Positions 7,265-15,689 of a DNA stretch of 60,143 nucleotides are shown here, piece by piece. This DNA comes from Treponema sp. UBA1747. Its GTDB lineage: Bacteria; Spirochaetota; Spirochaetia; Treponematales; Treponemataceae. The stretch covers positions 1 through 60,143 of the forward strand of contig DCHR01000048.1 of assembly GCA_002315375.1 (NCBI GenBank). Reading direction: 5' to 3'. The notes beneath the pieces were generated by a model. That model was not told the origin of the DNA and did not search any database. It saw only the letters and a list, made by a program, of their open reading frames with translations. A program made the translations under genes and the position numbers. Numbering within the stretch: position 1 is the first letter of the stretch; each line of letters starts with the position of its first letter.

Positions 7265-9037
7265 TTGAAAAAAATCAGATTACTTTTAATTCTCATTACG
7301 ACAACTCTTTTTCTGTTGGGATGTGATAAAAACACAGAAACACCACCAAAAGGAAATGAAACGGAAGAAAAAACTGATTCTGATTCACCAACAGACAAAC
7401 AGGACTTAATAAAAATAAACCTTCTTCCGGAATACAACTGGCTGGCCGAAACAAAAGATGAAAACTCATTTCAGGGATACGCAGCCATTGCTGACTTCCT
7501 TTCTCCTGACTATAAAAGAACAGTCAGCATCGGAGACATTCTGACTATCCATATAAAGGGAAAAGTAAATTCAAACATTAAAAAAGTTAATGGTTCTGAT
7601 AACCGATATCTCACGGTTCAGATGATAGATACAACACCAGACTGGAAAGTACTGGGAGATCCCCGTCCCCTTCGTTTTGATGAAAACGGAAATATTGATG
7701 AAACCGTAAGATATAAATTTTTTGTAAACAATCACACAATTGATAATCCCGAAAACTGTCAGTTATATCTGAAAGCCGATTCAAATGTTGTTTATAATCC
7801 TGAAGGTTTTCTTAAACTGGAAATTGAACCGGTTTCTTATGAAAACGACCAGATTGAAAGGGTTGAAAGAATTGAAAAAACAGATGATTACATTCTGACT
7901 TTTGAAGAAAATTTTGAAGGAACAGAATTAGATTCAGCAAAATGGAGACGAAAAGCACAGCTCAAAAACACAAATATGAACAAGCCTTGGTACTGGGCAG
8001 ATGAATGTTCTTATGTGAAAAACGGAAATCTTGTAATTGAGTGTAGAAAAAACCCCGTTACAGAAATATATGAAGCTGGTGCAATTGAAACAGACGGTCT
8101 TTTTGAACAATGCGGCGGAAAATATGAAATCCGATTTAAAATTGATGACGGACAGGGCTGGTGGTATGCATTCTGGCTTATGAATATGACCGAAATGAAT
8201 GTAAACAACAGCGCAACAGATGGCTGTGAAATAGACATATTGGAATTAATTCCTCATGAAAAGTATATTCAGACAAGTTTTAACTGGGACGGATATCCGG
8301 AAGATTTATCAATAAAACAAGCTTACTATGAACGCTGGAATTTTGATGAAAACTTTTTCAATAGCTGGCACACGGCAACTTATTACTGGATGGAAGACGG
8401 CTATAAGCTTGTTATGGATGGTGATGAAAAAACAGCACTTGTAATTACTGCAAGTAAAACAGGCGGTGTAAATCATTCTGCAAATTTCATTTTTATTACT
8501 GCAGAATACGGAGACTGGTACGGAAGTCTTTGGGATAAAAATCCAAAAATCAAAGATGAAATGCTTCCTGCCCGAATGCTGGTTGATTACGTAAAAGTCT
8601 GGAAAGGCGGAAATGAACCAATTGAAAAGAAAGAGACAAAGTACACTCTAAAAAAAGATTATAAATGGGATGCTTCAACAAATGCACCGTCAACTACTGA
8701 ATATGATTATTACGGAATCAAGCTCGATCTTACAGATTCTTTTGAACAGCTTCCTTCTGAAGGGAACACAGTTCCAGTAATTTATAATTTTGTTTCAGAT
8801 AAAAATCTTTCGGATTTGTATTTCTATTATGCTGATACTTCTTCAGCAGCTGGCAACTGGCTGAAGCTTGACGGGGCATATGGAAACGAAGGACATATCC
8901 AGAATATTACTGCGGGAACAGAGTTTACTCTTTCTTATTCCCCTGCCCTGGTCACTTCTCCCAAAGAAAATATAACATTATGGATTTATTACCCTAAGAC
9001 GGTCCTGGATGAAGAAGTAATACTTACCGTGAAGTAA
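7265..9037 (+). CDS. Lipoprotein glycoside hydrolase family 16 (beta-glucanase type)
   Basis: 590 residues from a TTG start with AAGGAG 6 bases upstream. The N-terminus is a lipoprotein signal with lipobox LLGC (Cys20), followed by a Pro/Thr/Asp linker. Residues about 50-200 form a beta-rich domain of unknown type. Residues about 205-445 are the GH16 jelly roll, with the catalytic motif EIDILE: nucleophile E322, assisting D324 and acid/base E327. The C-terminal 110 residues form another beta-rich, binding-module-like domain. GH16 enzymes cut beta-1,3 or beta-1,3-1,4 glucans, and sometimes agar-type galactans; the exact substrate cannot be read here. It is probably anchored at the cell surface or in the periplasm and could feed the binding protein upstream. 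Confidence 0.93.
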   Translation: MKKIRLLLILITTTLFLLGCDKNTETPPKGNETEEKTDSDSPTDKQDLIKINLLPEYNWLAETKDENSFQGYAAIADFLSPDYKRTVSIGDILTIHIKGKVNSNIKKVNGSDNRYLTVQMIDTTPDWKVLGDPRPLRFDENGNIDETVRYKFFVNNHTIDNPENCQLYLKADSNVVYNPEGFLKLEIEPVSYENDQIERVERIEKTDDYILTFEENFEGTELDSAKWRRKAQLKNTNMNKPWYWADECSYVKNGNLVIECRKNPVTEIYEAGAIETDGLFEQCGGKYEIRFKIDDGQGWWYAFWLMNMTEMNVNNSATDGCEIDILELIPHEKYIQTSFNWDGYPEDLSIKQAYYERWNFDENFFNSWHTATYYWMEDGYKLVMDGDEKTALVITASKTGGVNHSANFIFITAEYGDWYGSLWDKNPKIKDEMLPARMLVDYVKVWKGGNEPIEKKETKYTLKKDYKWDASTNAPSTTEYDYYGIKLDLTDSFEQLPSEGNTVPVIYNFVSDKNLSDLYFYYADTSSAAGNWLKLDGAYGNEGHIQNITAGTEFTLSYSPALVTSPKENITLWIYYPKTVLDEEVILTVK

Positions 9038-9054
9038 ATCAAACGGGTCCTCCG

Positions 9055-9078
9055 CCCCTTCGACAGGCTCAGGGACCA
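9055..9078. repeat. Dispersed repeat copy, TTCGACAGGCTCAGG type
   Basis: The sequence TTCGACAGGCTCAGGG (9059-9074) matches the repeats at 4962 and 44549 with one or two changes. It lies between the GH16 stop and the terminator that serves serA. Confidence 0.6.
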
Positions 9079-9090
9079 GTTGATCAGAAC

Positions 9091-9122
9091 AAAAAAAAGC
9101 GCTTCCGAAAGGAAGCGCTTTT
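9091..9122 (-). terminator. Bidirectional terminator between the GH16 gene and serA
   Basis: A 12-bp perfect stem (9095-9106 with 9111-9122) with a GAAA loop. On the minus strand it is followed by eight T, so it fits serA best; on the plus strand the T-run is only four, so it may also end the GH16 transcript. Confidence 0.85.
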
Positions 9123-9235
9123 GCATTAGGGGGCGTAGTGGCGCGAAGCGAACCGAAGGTTCGGAGGCGAAAGCCGGAGCCACGCAGCACCCGACCGCGA
9201 GCCGTCAGGCGAGCCGGAATGCCCGGCCCCTACTG
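9123..9235. repeat. GC-rich intergenic repeat-like segment
   Basis: About 110 bases of strikingly GC-rich sequence, full of short inverted repeats such as GAACCGAAGGTTC and GGCGAAAGCC, in an otherwise AT-leaning genome. Open frames through it are short and biased and are not taken as genes. It resembles in composition the segments at 16224, 28950, 49242 and 55651. Confidence 0.55.
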
Positions 9236-9242
9236 AAAAAAT

Positions 9243-10421
9243 CTAACCATGGATTGCACGTACTTTGATAACTGTATCAAGGGCTGCAAGTTTTTCTACG
9301 ATTTCATCGCTAACGATTGTATCAACGTCTGTAAGGTTGTAAGAAACTTCACCCTTAGCCTGGTTTACCATGCCTGTAATGTTCAGATGTGCTTCACCAA
9401 GGAATTTTGTAAAGCTTGAAATTACATCAGGAACGTTTTTGTGGAATACACAGAGACGTGTTCCTCCCTTTGGTACAGGATTGTCTGTAACTGTTTTAGG
9501 GAAGTTTACAGAGTTTACGATATTTCCGTTTTCCAGGAAGTCTTTCAGCTGCTGTGAAGCCATAACTGCACAGTTGTCTTCTGCTTCAGGAGTTGAAGCA
9601 CCAAGGTGTGGCATACAGATTACTTTCGGATGGTTCAGAAGTTCTTCTGCACAGAAGTCTGTTACCATGCATGCAACTTTTCCTGAATCCAGAGCTTCAA
9701 TCATATCAGCATTGTTTACAAGTCCGCCGCGAGCAATATTGATGATACGTACACCGTCTTTCATTGTGCGGATTGTAGAAGCGTTGATCATGCCTTTTGT
9801 ATCATTTGTCTGTGGAACATGGATTGTAATGTAGTCTGACTTTGCATAAACCTGATCCAGTGTTTCAGCATGTTTTACATTGTGGTCCAGGCTCCATGCG
9901 GCTTTTACAGAAAGGAATGGGTCGTAACCGATTACTTCCATACCGAATTTGATAGCAAGGTTTGCAACCATAGCACCGATTGCACCAAGACCGATAACAC
10001 CAAGTGTTTTTCCTTTAAGTTCTGGTCCTACGAACTGGCTTTTTCCTTTCTCTGCCAGATCAGGAATTTCATCTCCTTTTCCTGTAAGTGTTTTTGCCCA
10101 GGCGTTTGCTGCAACTGCAGGACGGCTTGCCAGAAGAAGTGACATCATAACCAGTTCTTTTACAGCGTTAGCATTTGCTCCAGGAGTATTAAATACAACA
10201 ATACCCTTTTCTGTAAGCTGTGGAATAGGAATATTGTTTGTTCCTGCTCCTGCACGTGCTACAGCTTTTACTGAATCTGAAAGCTGCATTTCATGCATGT
10301 CTGCTGAGCGAACCAGGATTGCATCAGGATTGTTAATGTCTGTTGCAATTTCGTAATTATCACGGTCAAGAACATTGAGACCGATGGCACTGATTTTATT
10401 TAAAGTCTGAATTTTATACAT
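9243..10421 (-). CDS. serA: D-3-phosphoglycerate dehydrogenase
   Basis: 392 residues. It oxidises 3-phosphoglycerate with NAD, the first step of serine synthesis. Residues 1-95 and 285-300 form the substrate domain, residues about 95-285 the Rossmann domain with GLGAIG, the catalytic arginine in NIARGGLVN, and the catalytic histidine in MPHLGAST. Residues about 315-392 look like an ACT domain (VISSFTKFLGEAHLNITGM), the usual seat of serine feedback control. It lies 73 bases after serC, with a hairpin in the gap and no clear Shine-Dalgarno, so translation may depend on that structure. Confidence 0.96.
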   Translation of the reverse strand: MYKIQTLNKISAIGLNVLDRDNYEIATDINNPDAILVRSADMHEMQLSDSVKAVARAGAGTNNIPIPQLTEKGIVVFNTPGANANAVKELVMMSLLLASRPAVAANAWAKTLTGKGDEIPDLAEKGKSQFVGPELKGKTLGVIGLGAIGAMVANLAIKFGMEVIGYDPFLSVKAAWSLDHNVKHAETLDQVYAKSDYITIHVPQTNDTKGMINASTIRTMKDGVRIINIARGGLVNNADMIEALDSGKVACMVTDFCAEELLNHPKVICMPHLGASTPEAEDNCAVMASQQLKDFLENGNIVNSVNFPKTVTDNPVPKGGTRLCVFHKNVPDVISSFTKFLGEAHLNITGMVNQAKGEVSYNLTDVDTIVSDEIVEKLAALDTVIKVRAIHG

Positions 10422-10430
10422 AATCTTATA

Positions 10431-10483
10431 GTAGAAACGTTAAAAACAAAGGCGACCCAAGGGAGCGTTTGTTTAGTTTCTAC
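10431..10483 (-). promoter_or_regulatory. Intercistronic stem-loop between serC and serA
   Basis: Two nested stems: 10431-10438 with 10476-10483 (8 bp) and 10444-10450 with 10468-10474 (7 bp). There is no T-run, so it is not a standard terminator. It ends 10 bases before the serA start and could modulate serA translation or mRNA stability. Confidence 0.6.
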
Positions 10484-10494
10484 CTTCCTCCATT

Positions 10495-11661
10495 TTAGTT
10501 TTCAGCTGCGAATTTCTTCATGAATTCTACAAGGGCTCTAACTCCGTCCAGAGTCATTGCATTGTAGATTGATGCACGCATACCACCAACGAGACGGTGT
10601 CCCTTAAGGTTTACAAGTCCTGCAGCTTCTGCTTCTTTTACGAACTTGGCGTTGATTTCCTTTTCTTTTGCAAGTGCTGCTTTCTGTTCTGCTGTCTGTT
10701 CAGCTTCATCAACTTTTGCAGCAGCCTTTGTTACGTCGTTAGAGTATTTTGTAAGGAAAGGAACGTTCATGAGAGAGCGGCTTCCAACTTCTGTTGTTGC
10801 GTGGTAGAAATCGCTTGAATCCAGGAAGTTGTAAAGGTAATTTGCTTTTTCAACGTTGAGCTTGTTGATTCCTGCAGCACCGCCGTTCTTTTCGATCCAG
10901 TGAAGAACTTTTCCCAGAACGTAGATTGTGTAACAAGGTGGTGTATTGTACATGCTGTCGTTGTCAGCGTGTGTTTTGTACATGCTCATTGTTGGAGTTC
11001 CAGGGAGACATGCATCTGGTTCAGGAATCAGGTCTTCGCGAACGATTACCAGTGTAACACCGGCAGGAGCCAGGTTCTTCTGTGCTCCTGCGAAAATGAG
11101 ACCGAATTTTGAAACATCTACTTCTTCTGAAAGAATACAAGATGAAAGGTCAGCTACCAGAGGAATGTTTCCTGTTTCAGGAATGTATTCATAGTGAGTT
11201 CCCATGATTGTGTTGTTGAAACAAATATAAACGTAGTCGTAGTCACCTTCAACTTTTTCAACTTTTGGGATGTAAGAATAGTTCTTGTCTTTTGATGAAG
11301 CAATTACATCAACTGCAACACCAAGGTGTTTTGCTTCTGCAGCAGCTTTTTTTGCCCATACACCTGTTTCGATGTAAGCTGCTTTTTTGTTTTTAATACC
11401 AAGGTTCTGAGCAACCATGGCAAACTGTGTTGAACCACCACCCTGAACGAAAAGAACTTTGTAGTTCTCCGGAACATTCATCAGTTTGCGGATCATTGCT
11501 TCTGCATCCTGAATGATTGGTTCATAAGCCTTTGAACGGTGGCTCATTTCCATAACGCTCTGACCTGTTGTGCCATATTCCATCATTTCTGCGGCACATT
11601 CTTTAAGTACATCTTCAGGAAGACAGCTTGGTCCTGCTGAAAAGTTGTATACTCTTGCCAT
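10495..11661 (-). CDS. serC: Phosphoserine aminotransferase
   Basis: 388 residues, fold-type I PLP enzyme. It converts 3-phosphohydroxypyruvate and glutamate to phosphoserine. Visible marks are NFSAGPSCLP at the start, MSHRSKAY, VQGGGSTQFAM, LVADLSS and the PLP lysine K195 in FAGAQKNLAPAG, and an RASIYNAM segment near the end. It is slightly longer than the usual 360 residues because of an Ala/Glu/Lys-rich insertion near residues 310-340. AGGAG precedes the ATG. It is followed by serA and preceded 62 bases upstream by rex, so the three may form one transcript. serB is not in the window. Confidence 0.96.
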   Translation of the reverse strand: MARVYNFSAGPSCLPEDVLKECAAEMMEYGTTGQSVMEMSHRSKAYEPIIQDAEAMIRKLMNVPENYKVLFVQGGGSTQFAMVAQNLGIKNKKAAYIETGVWAKKAAAEAKHLGVAVDVIASSKDKNYSYIPKVEKVEGDYDYVYICFNNTIMGTHYEYIPETGNIPLVADLSSCILSEEVDVSKFGLIFAGAQKNLAPAGVTLVIVREDLIPEPDACLPGTPTMSMYKTHADNDSMYNTPPCYTIYVLGKVLHWIEKNGGAAGINKLNVEKANYLYNFLDSSDFYHATTEVGSRSLMNVPFLTKYSNDVTKAAAKVDEAEQTAEQKAALAKEKEINAKFVKEAEAAGLVNLKGHRLVGGMRASIYNAMTLDGVRALVEFMKKFAAEN

Positions 11662-11722
11662 TTGTAACTCCTTGAGAGTCAGCCCGGCTGAAACTATCCT
11701 TCAGACAGAACCAACTCCATTG

Positions 11723-12352
11723 TCAGTTTATATTTATTTTTTTTAGACTCATTAAGGCTAAAGCAGGATTTGCATCTGCCACATGCACTCCGTCAGGAAC
11801 TGCAATAAAGGTTGTGGTCATATTCACAATCCCTTTTATGCCGAACTTAACCAGACGGTCAGCCATATTCTGGGCATCCTTGTCAGGTACGCACAGAACT
11901 GCATGTTCTATTTTTTCCTTTTTAAGTACCCATTCCATTTCATAAGCAGGATACAAAGGAAATGTAGAACGCAGAATCTCAACCCGGTTAACACTGGAAT
12001 CAAATCCGCATCCAACCTGAAATCCGGAATTATGAAAAATACTGTCATCCAGCAATGCGGCACCAAGCCGTCCAAGTCCCACTATGCAGCACTTTTTCAA
12101 TTCCTGATTTTCTGTTTCAAAACCCAGCTTCACAGAAAGAAAGTTTTTTAATTCTTCCCTGCTGTAGCCGTTTGAAACTCCTCCTTTGAACCCGGCAAGA
12201 AAAATATCGTGTCTGATGGTAGATTCTGTGCAGCCTGTAAGTGCTGCAAGATCTCCAGACTTAATCCTGTCATTCTGCCAGTTATTAAGAATCTGCAGAA
12301 ACTGAACAAGACGTTTCCTTGTTGCCTTAGGTAACTCAAAAGATGTCTCCAT
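11723..12352 (-). CDS. rex: Redox-sensing transcriptional repressor Rex
   Basis: 209 residues, the normal Rex length. Residues 1-80 are a winged helix beginning LPKATRKRLVQFLQIL, with the recognition segment CTESTIRHDI. Residues 85-209 are a Rossmann domain with GLGRLGAAL, then GIKGIVNMTTTF and VPDGVHVADANPALAL, the Rex dimer and NADH-binding pattern. Rex lets go of DNA when the NADH/NAD ratio rises. A Rex-like operator sits directly upstream of its promoter, so autoregulation is likely, and serC-serA downstream may share control. Confidence 0.95.
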   Translation of the reverse strand: METSFELPKATRKRLVQFLQILNNWQNDRIKSGDLAALTGCTESTIRHDIFLAGFKGGVSNGYSREELKNFLSVKLGFETENQELKKCCIVGLGRLGAALLDDSIFHNSGFQVGCGFDSSVNRVEILRSTFPLYPAYEMEWVLKKEKIEHAVLCVPDKDAQNMADRLVKFGIKGIVNMTTTFIAVPDGVHVADANPALALMSLKKININ

Positions 12353-12415
12353 TATAGAAAACCTGCCCTTGTGTGAGAATGGAATTTCAAGAGAAATTGC
12401 CTGAAAATCACCTGA

Positions 12416-12465
12416 ATTTTACCAAATTCCCGTTAAAAAGTCGATTACTGTTAAAATTTTAACAA
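12416..12465 (-). promoter_or_regulatory. Rex operator (ROP) and putative rex promoter
   Basis: The 18-bp site at 12448-12465 reads CTGTTAAAATTTTAACAA, which matches the Rex consensus TTGTTAA-N4-TTAACAA at every fixed position but the first. On the minus strand a promoter follows: TCGACT (12439-12444), 17-base spacer, TAAAAT (12416-12421). The operator ends 3 bases from the -35, a position where bound Rex would hinder RNA polymerase. The rex start is about 64 bases further on. Confidence 0.8.
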
Positions 12466-12467
12466 GA

Positions 12468-12640
12468 GCATTTAAAAGCGATGAAGGAGCTTTTAAATGC
12501 GTCTTAATCGCAAAAGATTCTTCAAGAATCTTTTCTTCATTTCGAAAACACGATGAAGGAGTGTTTGCGAATGTCTAAATATGGAAAGTTTTGGAACAAA
12601 ACTTTTCCTAATTCCTAATCAAACACGATGAAGGAGTGCT
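12468..12640 (+). ncRNA. Array of stem-loops sharing the loop GATGAAGGA; candidate structured RNA
   Basis: This fills most of the 372-base gene-free stretch between rex and the cyclase gene. Hairpin A: 12-bp perfect stem 12468-12479 with 12489-12500, loop GATGAAGGA. Hairpin B: 10-bp stem 12512-12521 with 12525-12534. Hairpin C: 11-bp stem with one mismatch, 12541-12551 with 12561-12571, the same loop. Hairpin D: 12583-12593 with 12597-12608, one bulge. Hairpin E: CAC/GTG stem at 12624-12638 with the same loop and weaker outer pairing. Three loops are identical while stem A differs in sequence from C and E, so structure plus loop seems to be what is kept. Strand is uncertain; on the plus strand the loops expose GGA. 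Confidence 0.45.
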
Positions 12641-12687
12641 TAGAAAGTTCCCCTAATTTTTCAAGTAAAATAAACTAAATTTGTCGT

Positions 12688-12717
12688 TTGGAGTTTTTGG
12701 ACATTCCGGGTTATAAT
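12688..12717 (+). promoter_or_regulatory. Promoter of the sensor-cyclase gene, predicts a leaderless mRNA
   Basis: TTGGAG (12688-12693), an 18-base spacer and TATAAT (12712-12717). The -10 ends 7 bases before the ATG at 12725 and there is no Shine-Dalgarno. Confidence 0.65.
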
Positions 12718-12724
12718 AAAACCT

Positions 12725-14626
12725 ATGCAGGAAATAAAAGATAAAACAATTGCCGTCATTACTGGAAACTGTTCCATTAATGAAGAAGCAGACGCCATAA
12801 GGGGCATCTGTTCTGCTGCAAAAGAGTCAGGATGGAATGTTTTCATTTTTGACGCACTGACATCTTTCCTGGAAAAAAAAGATTTTCATCTTGAAACTAC
12901 TATTTTCTCTCTTTTAAATTTTCAGTCTGTAGCCGGTGTAATTATTACTCAGAACATAATGAACGAAAAAGCACTGGGCGAATCACTTATTAATAAATGC
13001 CGGGAACATGGACTTCCAGTTATTTCACTTGGATACAAAAGCAGTCTTTGTCACAGTTATACATACCGCAACGAAGATTTTATTGAACACATTACTGATC
13101 ATGTAATAGAAAAACACAACTGCAAAACCCTGAACTTTGTGGCAGGAATGAAGAACAACCTGTTCAGTGAGCAGCGCCTGAAAGCTTTTAAACGTTCCCT
13201 GAAAAAACACAATCTGCCTTTTGATAAAAAACGTCTTTTCTACGGAGAATTCTGGGAAGGCAAAACCCTGATGGAAATGGACAAATTTTTTGAATCAGGG
13301 ATTTCTGTTCCCGACGCATTCATCTGCAGTAATGATGTTATGGCCATGTCTGTTATTTCAAAACTTAATGAGCACGGCTATTCAGTTCCTGATGACGTAA
13401 TTGTAACCGGATACGACGGAATAGAATTCGAACACTACTCTTCTCCCCGTCTTACTACTGCAAAATGCAATTATACAAAACTGGGAGCCCTGACTTTCGA
13501 AGGGCTGCTGAAGCTTATCGCTGGAAAAAGGGTTCCGAAACTTCAAAGCATTGAACCGGAGATTATCTTTACCCAGTCCTGCGGATGTCAGAGCAATGTA
13601 AAACATCACCAGCACAATCTGGCCTTAAAAGCGATGAGCAGAATCGGCGGCATGCGCTACATCACCGGATTAACACATAAACTTGCTTCATTTGCGGCCT
13701 GTTCAAACAATGTAAGCAGTTTGAGTCACGCTATTGCAGGAAAAGGATTCTACAATCCTAACACCTGGATTCTTTTGAACCAGGATTATGCTTCACCGAA
13801 ATCCTCACTAGTTTACAGCCACAAAAACCCATACAGTGATTTTGTTGACTGTATGACAGTTTCCGAAAACTATGAACATTACTATGATTACCCGCCAATC
13901 AGGCGCTCGCAGTATATCCCGAATCTGAACAAAATAATCAGTGAAGGAATTACGAATCTTGTATTTATAAACCTTTCTTTCGGAGAAGAAAATATCGGTT
14001 ATTTAGTTTCCTCTTATGATGACAATGATGTTTCCATGTACAATATGGAAGTTTTCAGTCAAAACTTGAGTCAGGGACTTTCTTCTATAAAATACCGGGC
14101 AAAACTTGAATACATGACAGTCTGTGATGTCCTTACAGGCATTTACAACAGACGTGGTTTCTTTGCAAAAATAACTTCAAGAATGGAAGAGCTTTCATAC
14201 AATGAAAAAGAAAATAAAAAGAAAGAACTTGTTATTTTCTCCATTGATATGGATGAGCTGAAATTTATCAATGATACTTACGGCCATAAAGAAGGTGACT
14301 GGGCAATCAAGAAACTTGCGGAAGTAATCAAAAGTACCGGAGGCCCGTCTGCAATAAGTGCCCGTTTTGGCGGAGATGAATTTGTTACTGCGTTCATTTC
14401 CTCAGAAAACTCCCAGAGCATCATTTCATCCTTCAAAGAGAAGTTTTCAATTTCCCTGAATGAATTGAACAGTAAAAGCGGGAAACCTTATTCCATAAAT
14501 GCAAGTATAGGAGCAAAAGCCGCATCAATTTCCTCAAAAACAAAAATCGAAAAGATTATTGCGAAAGCCGATGAAATGATGTATTCAGACAAAGCTACAA
14601 AAAAGAGAAGCCATCCCCGCAAATAA
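12725..14626 (+). CDS. Diguanylate cyclase with an N-terminal LacI-type sugar-sensor domain
   Basis: 633 residues, no membrane helix, so cytoplasmic. Residues 1-290 match the effector-binding half of LacI/GalR regulators (AVITGNC, GVIITQN, PDAFICSNDVMAMSVISKL, VIVTGYDGIEFEHYSSPRLTT) but the DNA-binding helix-turn-helix is missing. Residues about 320-455 are a GAF-like linker region. Residues 460-630 are a GGDEF domain: DVLTGIYNRRGF, then GGDEF at 549-553, so the active site is intact. The RxxD inhibitory site expected just before GGDEF is absent, so no product inhibition is expected there. It should make cyclic di-GMP in response to a small ligand, probably a sugar. Confidence 0.92.
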   Translation: MQEIKDKTIAVITGNCSINEEADAIRGICSAAKESGWNVFIFDALTSFLEKKDFHLETTIFSLLNFQSVAGVIITQNIMNEKALGESLINKCREHGLPVISLGYKSSLCHSYTYRNEDFIEHITDHVIEKHNCKTLNFVAGMKNNLFSEQRLKAFKRSLKKHNLPFDKKRLFYGEFWEGKTLMEMDKFFESGISVPDAFICSNDVMAMSVISKLNEHGYSVPDDVIVTGYDGIEFEHYSSPRLTTAKCNYTKLGALTFEGLLKLIAGKRVPKLQSIEPEIIFTQSCGCQSNVKHHQHNLALKAMSRIGGMRYITGLTHKLASFAACSNNVSSLSHAIAGKGFYNPNTWILLNQDYASPKSSLVYSHKNPYSDFVDCMTVSENYEHYYDYPPIRRSQYIPNLNKIISEGITNLVFINLSFGEENIGYLVSSYDDNDVSMYNMEVFSQNLSQGLSSIKYRAKLEYMTVCDVLTGIYNRRGFFAKITSRMEELSYNEKENKKKELVIFSIDMDELKFINDTYGHKEGDWAIKKLAEVIKSTGGPSAISARFGGDEFVTAFISSENSQSIISSFKEKFSISLNELNSKSGKPYSINASIGAKAASISSKTKIEKIIAKADEMMYSDKATKKRSHPRK

Positions 14627-14682
14627 GCATGATTACCGGCGGGTTTTATGCTGCTAAAAACACACACCCCCCTCTTTAACGC

Positions 14683-14719
14683 AAAAAAAACAGGCCCGAA
14701 AAAAACAAAAACGGGCCTG
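14683..14719 (-). terminator. Terminator of the lytic transglycosylase gene
   Basis: An 8-bp GC-rich stem (14691-14698 with 14712-14719) followed on the minus strand by eight T. It could also stop plus-strand readthrough from the cyclase gene. Confidence 0.85.
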
Positions 14720-14765
14720 CTCAAAAGGAGGATTTTAATTAAAGCTTTCAACTGCTGAGTGACAC

Positions 14766-15545
14766 TCAGTTTTTGGAAGCCATTGCTACGGATGCTTTGG
14801 ATGACAATTTTGTTTCGAAGTAGGAGGCGACTTCGTTTTCAAACAGTTTGTCGATTGTATCCTGATATGCCATAATCTTTCCGACATAATTCAAAGTTGA
14901 TTGTGGCGTTCTATTTGAACGAACTTTTCCGGTTCCGGCGTTATACATAGCCAGGGCGGAAACTTCATTTCCTGCTGTATTCATACAAAACTTCAAATGA
15001 CTCATTCCGTATTTTGCGCTTACTTCAGGATCAAAGAAATCATTTTCAGTAAGGTTTGGAAAAGAACTACTGTTCAGCTGGAAAAGGCCGCGGTCAATAG
15101 TTTCATTTGAGTTTTTATTTACGGCATTTGTATTGTAACGGCTTTCTGTGTAAGCCAGTGAAAATGCCAGTGACAACGGAATATTGTTTTTTTCAGCTTC
15201 CTGAAGAATTGCAAGAGCTACATCTTCCCGTCCGGTAACATGTGAGTAGAACCATTCAACAGCACCACGACTTTCAGGATTTCTGTATAATTCAAGTCCA
15301 TTATCTTCATCTTTTTCAAAACTTTTGGAAGCAACTTCATTCAAATAAGTAACGAATTCTGGAGTTTCTTCAACAACAGGTTCAGAAATTTCTTCAACAG
15401 GAGCTGTTTCTGTAATCAGGTTTGATGTTGTTTCTGCCGGCACTATAAAATAAATACAAAAAGCAGCCACACTAAAGAAAATGCCAAGAAGTGAGAACAA
15501 AAAACATGAATTTGAAAAACCGTTATTCCGGTTTTTTGGAGTCAT
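14766..15545 (-). CDS. Membrane-anchored lytic transglycosylase (SLT domain)
   Basis: 259 residues. One hydrophobic helix at residues 14-36 anchors or exports it. A Glu/Pro/Val-rich linker (45-65) follows, then an SLT domain at about 105-235 with the catalytic glutamate E134 in SLAYTESRYN, DRGLFQLNSSSF, and ALAMYNAGTGKVR, the usual SLT motifs. Such enzymes cleave the MurNAc-GlcNAc bond of peptidoglycan to give anhydro ends, for wall turnover or to let flagella pass. GAGGTGG lies before the ATG. It is a single-gene unit ending in its own terminator. Confidence 0.92.
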   Translation of the reverse strand: MTPKNRNNGFSNSCFLFSLLGIFFSVAAFCIYFIVPAETTSNLITETAPVEEISEPVVEETPEFVTYLNEVASKSFEKDEDNGLELYRNPESRGAVEWFYSHVTGREDVALAILQEAEKNNIPLSLAFSLAYTESRYNTNAVNKNSNETIDRGLFQLNSSSFPNLTENDFFDPEVSAKYGMSHLKFCMNTAGNEVSALAMYNAGTGKVRSNRTPQSTLNYVGKIMAYQDTIDKLFENEVASYFETKLSSKASVAMASKN

Positions 15546-15689
15546 ATAACCACCACCTCAAGTCTATTAGTTGAGATAATGTCATAAACTTTAAATGAAT
15601 TCAAGAGAATTTTATCAATTATTTAGGAATTATAGTGAAATATTTGCAAAATCTTCGCAAATATTGCGGTTTTTCGCAAGGATTGCGGT

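Noticed and set aside
9080..9268. Short plus-strand coding frame through the GC-rich segment
   Set aside because: It begins inside a terminator and translates a repeat; composition is unlike real genes.
9370..9834. Plus-strand frame antisense to serA
   Set aside because: SerA is fully conserved on the other strand and the frame has no recognisable domain or ribosome site.
12468..12640. CRISPR array
   Set aside because: The repeated unit is only about 11-18 bases, spacing is irregular (about 70 bases) and each copy is the loop of its own hairpin; no cas genes are present.
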